Below, piece by piece: positions 63,801 through 64,000 of a stretch of 64,000 bases of DNA. Positions within the stretch are counted from its first letter, which is position 1. The number at the start of each line of letters is the position of its first letter. Position numbers and translations under genes: made by a program. The stretch spans positions 4,340,001-4,404,000 of the forward strand of contig NZ_DAJPEN010000001.1 in NCBI RefSeq assembly GCF_025993685.1, given 5' to 3'. Source of the stretch: Bacteroides mediterraneensis. GTDB taxonomy: Bacteria > Bacteroidota > Bacteroidia > Bacteroidales > Bacteroidaceae. The notes beneath the pieces were generated by a model. The model was given only the letters and a program-made list of their open reading frames with translations, was not told the DNA's origin and made no database searches.

Positions 63801-64000
63801 GATTACATCATCCGGCTGGTTCCATAAACTATATGAATAGTTTGTACCGACTGGGTAATAATCCCAGTTCATACCGTTAATCATGAAAGGTTTTCCGTTT
63901 ACTGTCAGTGTACTTCCATGAGGGGTATTCACGATTGAAATGTGTGACTGTTGTGCTTTGGTCGATATGGTCATAAACAACAGTACAAATAGTCCTATTA
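60876..64000 (-). CDS. Glycosidase-domain / outer-membrane-barrel fusion protein, 5' end outside window
   Basis: The frame is open to the window edge; an in-frame TTG (63980) and ATG (63974) lie inside a hydrophobic signal sequence (IGLFVLLFMTISTKAQ), so the true start is upstream. From the first in-window TTG, residues about 15-390 form a clan-A TIM barrel like the GH2 catalytic domain, with acid/base Glu near 158 (LLGNENNYG) and nucleophile Glu near 259 (LFTEFGSDAF). After a Pro/Ser/Thr linker, about 560 residues alternate hydrophobic and polar positions with many aromatic ends and finish ITFSLF with a C-terminal Phe, as in outer-membrane barrels. It precedes the SGBP by 25 bp, so it belongs to the beta-glucan operon. 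Confidence 0.75.
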   Translation of the reverse strand, partial: IGLFVLLFMTISTKAQQSHISIVNTPHGSTLTVNGKPFMINGMNWDYYPVGTNYSYSLWNQPDDVIRAALDSEMSLLKYMGVNAIRQYSGVPPKWVQYIYEKYGIYTMINHSFGRYGLTINGTWKPNTDYSDPEVHKLLMKEIDEFIHTYKGTPGVLMYLLGNENNYGLFWEGAETENIPVEERKSTIQAKFMYQLFNEAAVKIKYMDSSCPVAICNGDLLFLDIIAKECQDVDILGINCYRGESFGDLFSRVKAEYGKPVLFTEFGSDAFNAITKSEAQKEQADILLRNWQEIYLNAAGVGNSNNCIGGFTFQFSDGWWKYGQTSNLDKHDSNASWSNGGYLFDYTPGENNMNEEWFGICAKGTADSRGLYELYPRAAYYALKEVHKINPYAQSATAASIIQQFQGINTMGAVLSARSDKSTLFGEISKRISLSELRGEISTFYTGGKNTTTPSEKPENPTSFPSSKGFDNMESFYIGVTAKPAENVQADVMVNILGNVAENPIDEVFYENRGRSRNIVDENGELVDLSPLERVKLYSASFDWDGKFFHMNTFFRKGHYHWGYEGDFFGLYPEANYGPNMDIYNGAAPFGSEIEGKKFLKGLKVAFGPELWWGANPAILIKYQRNIGKFNVAGIFHHDIAKREETTSSYAIPVPKNTRASLAVSRTFGRWGVQVGGLWSGTTQVGRSFQATTEDAPDATVYSDVIKNSDTFGGKMKVTYTGGKFNVYAQGAYMGLVANGGADFTQTFTGWKLKDSGSGNQTNFLAGFTCQLGDFQIAPNFLWQKPLVGPMPQGINAPGRLRNILDDPFAVRSNRETTAGELLLTYDPTPETWMYSWDSDEKEDAPFAASLGFIYRHHPTSQDAAIGIMANGRTIFAFPGAAPAHDLWEANLKIASRVSKDFGIISSIYGGTGQANGSDARLIKRIGGEARMIYKHIKLNAALKFNDWGPYDYHRDFNLTFPFQGIIDLSTTLNKPKFLDFVTTCVGIRGTYRTLNQYSPRYTSGNIPDGAGNFEPGTDIIGAGYGNEWEIRTYITFSLF

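Overview
This window is chromosomal DNA from a gut member of the Bacteroidaceae (Bacteroides or Phocaeicola). The evidence is the set of SusC/SusD-type glycan loci, a hybrid two-component regulator, GH92/GH89/GH95/GH51 enzymes, the Bacteroides promoter signature (-33 TTTG, then about 19-20 nt, then -7 TAnnTTTG) before many genes, and near absence of Shine-Dalgarno sites. No IS element, prophage, CRISPR array, rRNA or tRNA gene was recognised.

Layout. 1-6300 (+): tail of a hemicellulose/pectin-side-chain locus with GH43 (5' end cut by the window), GH51 arabinofuranosidase and GH35 beta-galactosidase. 6470-19080: mostly housekeeping genes, namely a GltD-like oxidoreductase, purB, an RluB-type pseudouridine synthase with a long disordered N-terminus, asnS, a DUF4488 protein, rplM-rpsI-rpsB-tsf, gpmI, rpmH (- strand, absent from simple long-ORF lists) and efp. 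19176-25860: GH95 (-), rpmE2 (-), fba (+), a small DUF4250 gene (-), a YgjP-like metallopeptidase (+) and an MFS exporter (+).

25872-42097 is a polysaccharide utilization locus: a hybrid two-component sensor (+) faces a minus-strand cluster of GH89, an HGSNAT-like membrane acyltransferase, SusC, SusD, GH92 and a GH28-like lipoprotein. A 15-bp direct repeat with 21-bp spacing in front of GH89 is a candidate operator. 42265-46582: MATE exporter, a two-TM small protein, proC and a sialate O-acetylesterase-like SGNH enzyme. 46654-51202 (-): arginine genes argR, GNAT, argG, argC, argD; proC appears to be separated from argD by the esterase gene. 51373-57096: a methyltransferase, then a three-gene outer-membrane iron/siderophore locus like xusABC. 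57271-58053: HAD phosphatase. 58170-64000 (-): part of a beta-glucan locus with GH16, a multidomain surface glycan-binding lipoprotein, and a protein joining a clan-A glycosidase domain to what looks like an outer-membrane beta-barrel; it runs off the window edge.

Most unusual observations: (1) the glycosidase/beta-barrel fusion at the right edge; (2) two arrays of imperfect palindromes, each with an exact 22-bp period, upstream of GH95 and between proC and the esterase; (3) a bacterial pairing of HGSNAT-like acyltransferase with GH89, the same two activities that act in sequence in lysosomal heparan sulfate breakdown; (4) several perfect inverted repeats overlapping -7 promoter elements. Function calls rest on family recognition by eye; no database search was run.
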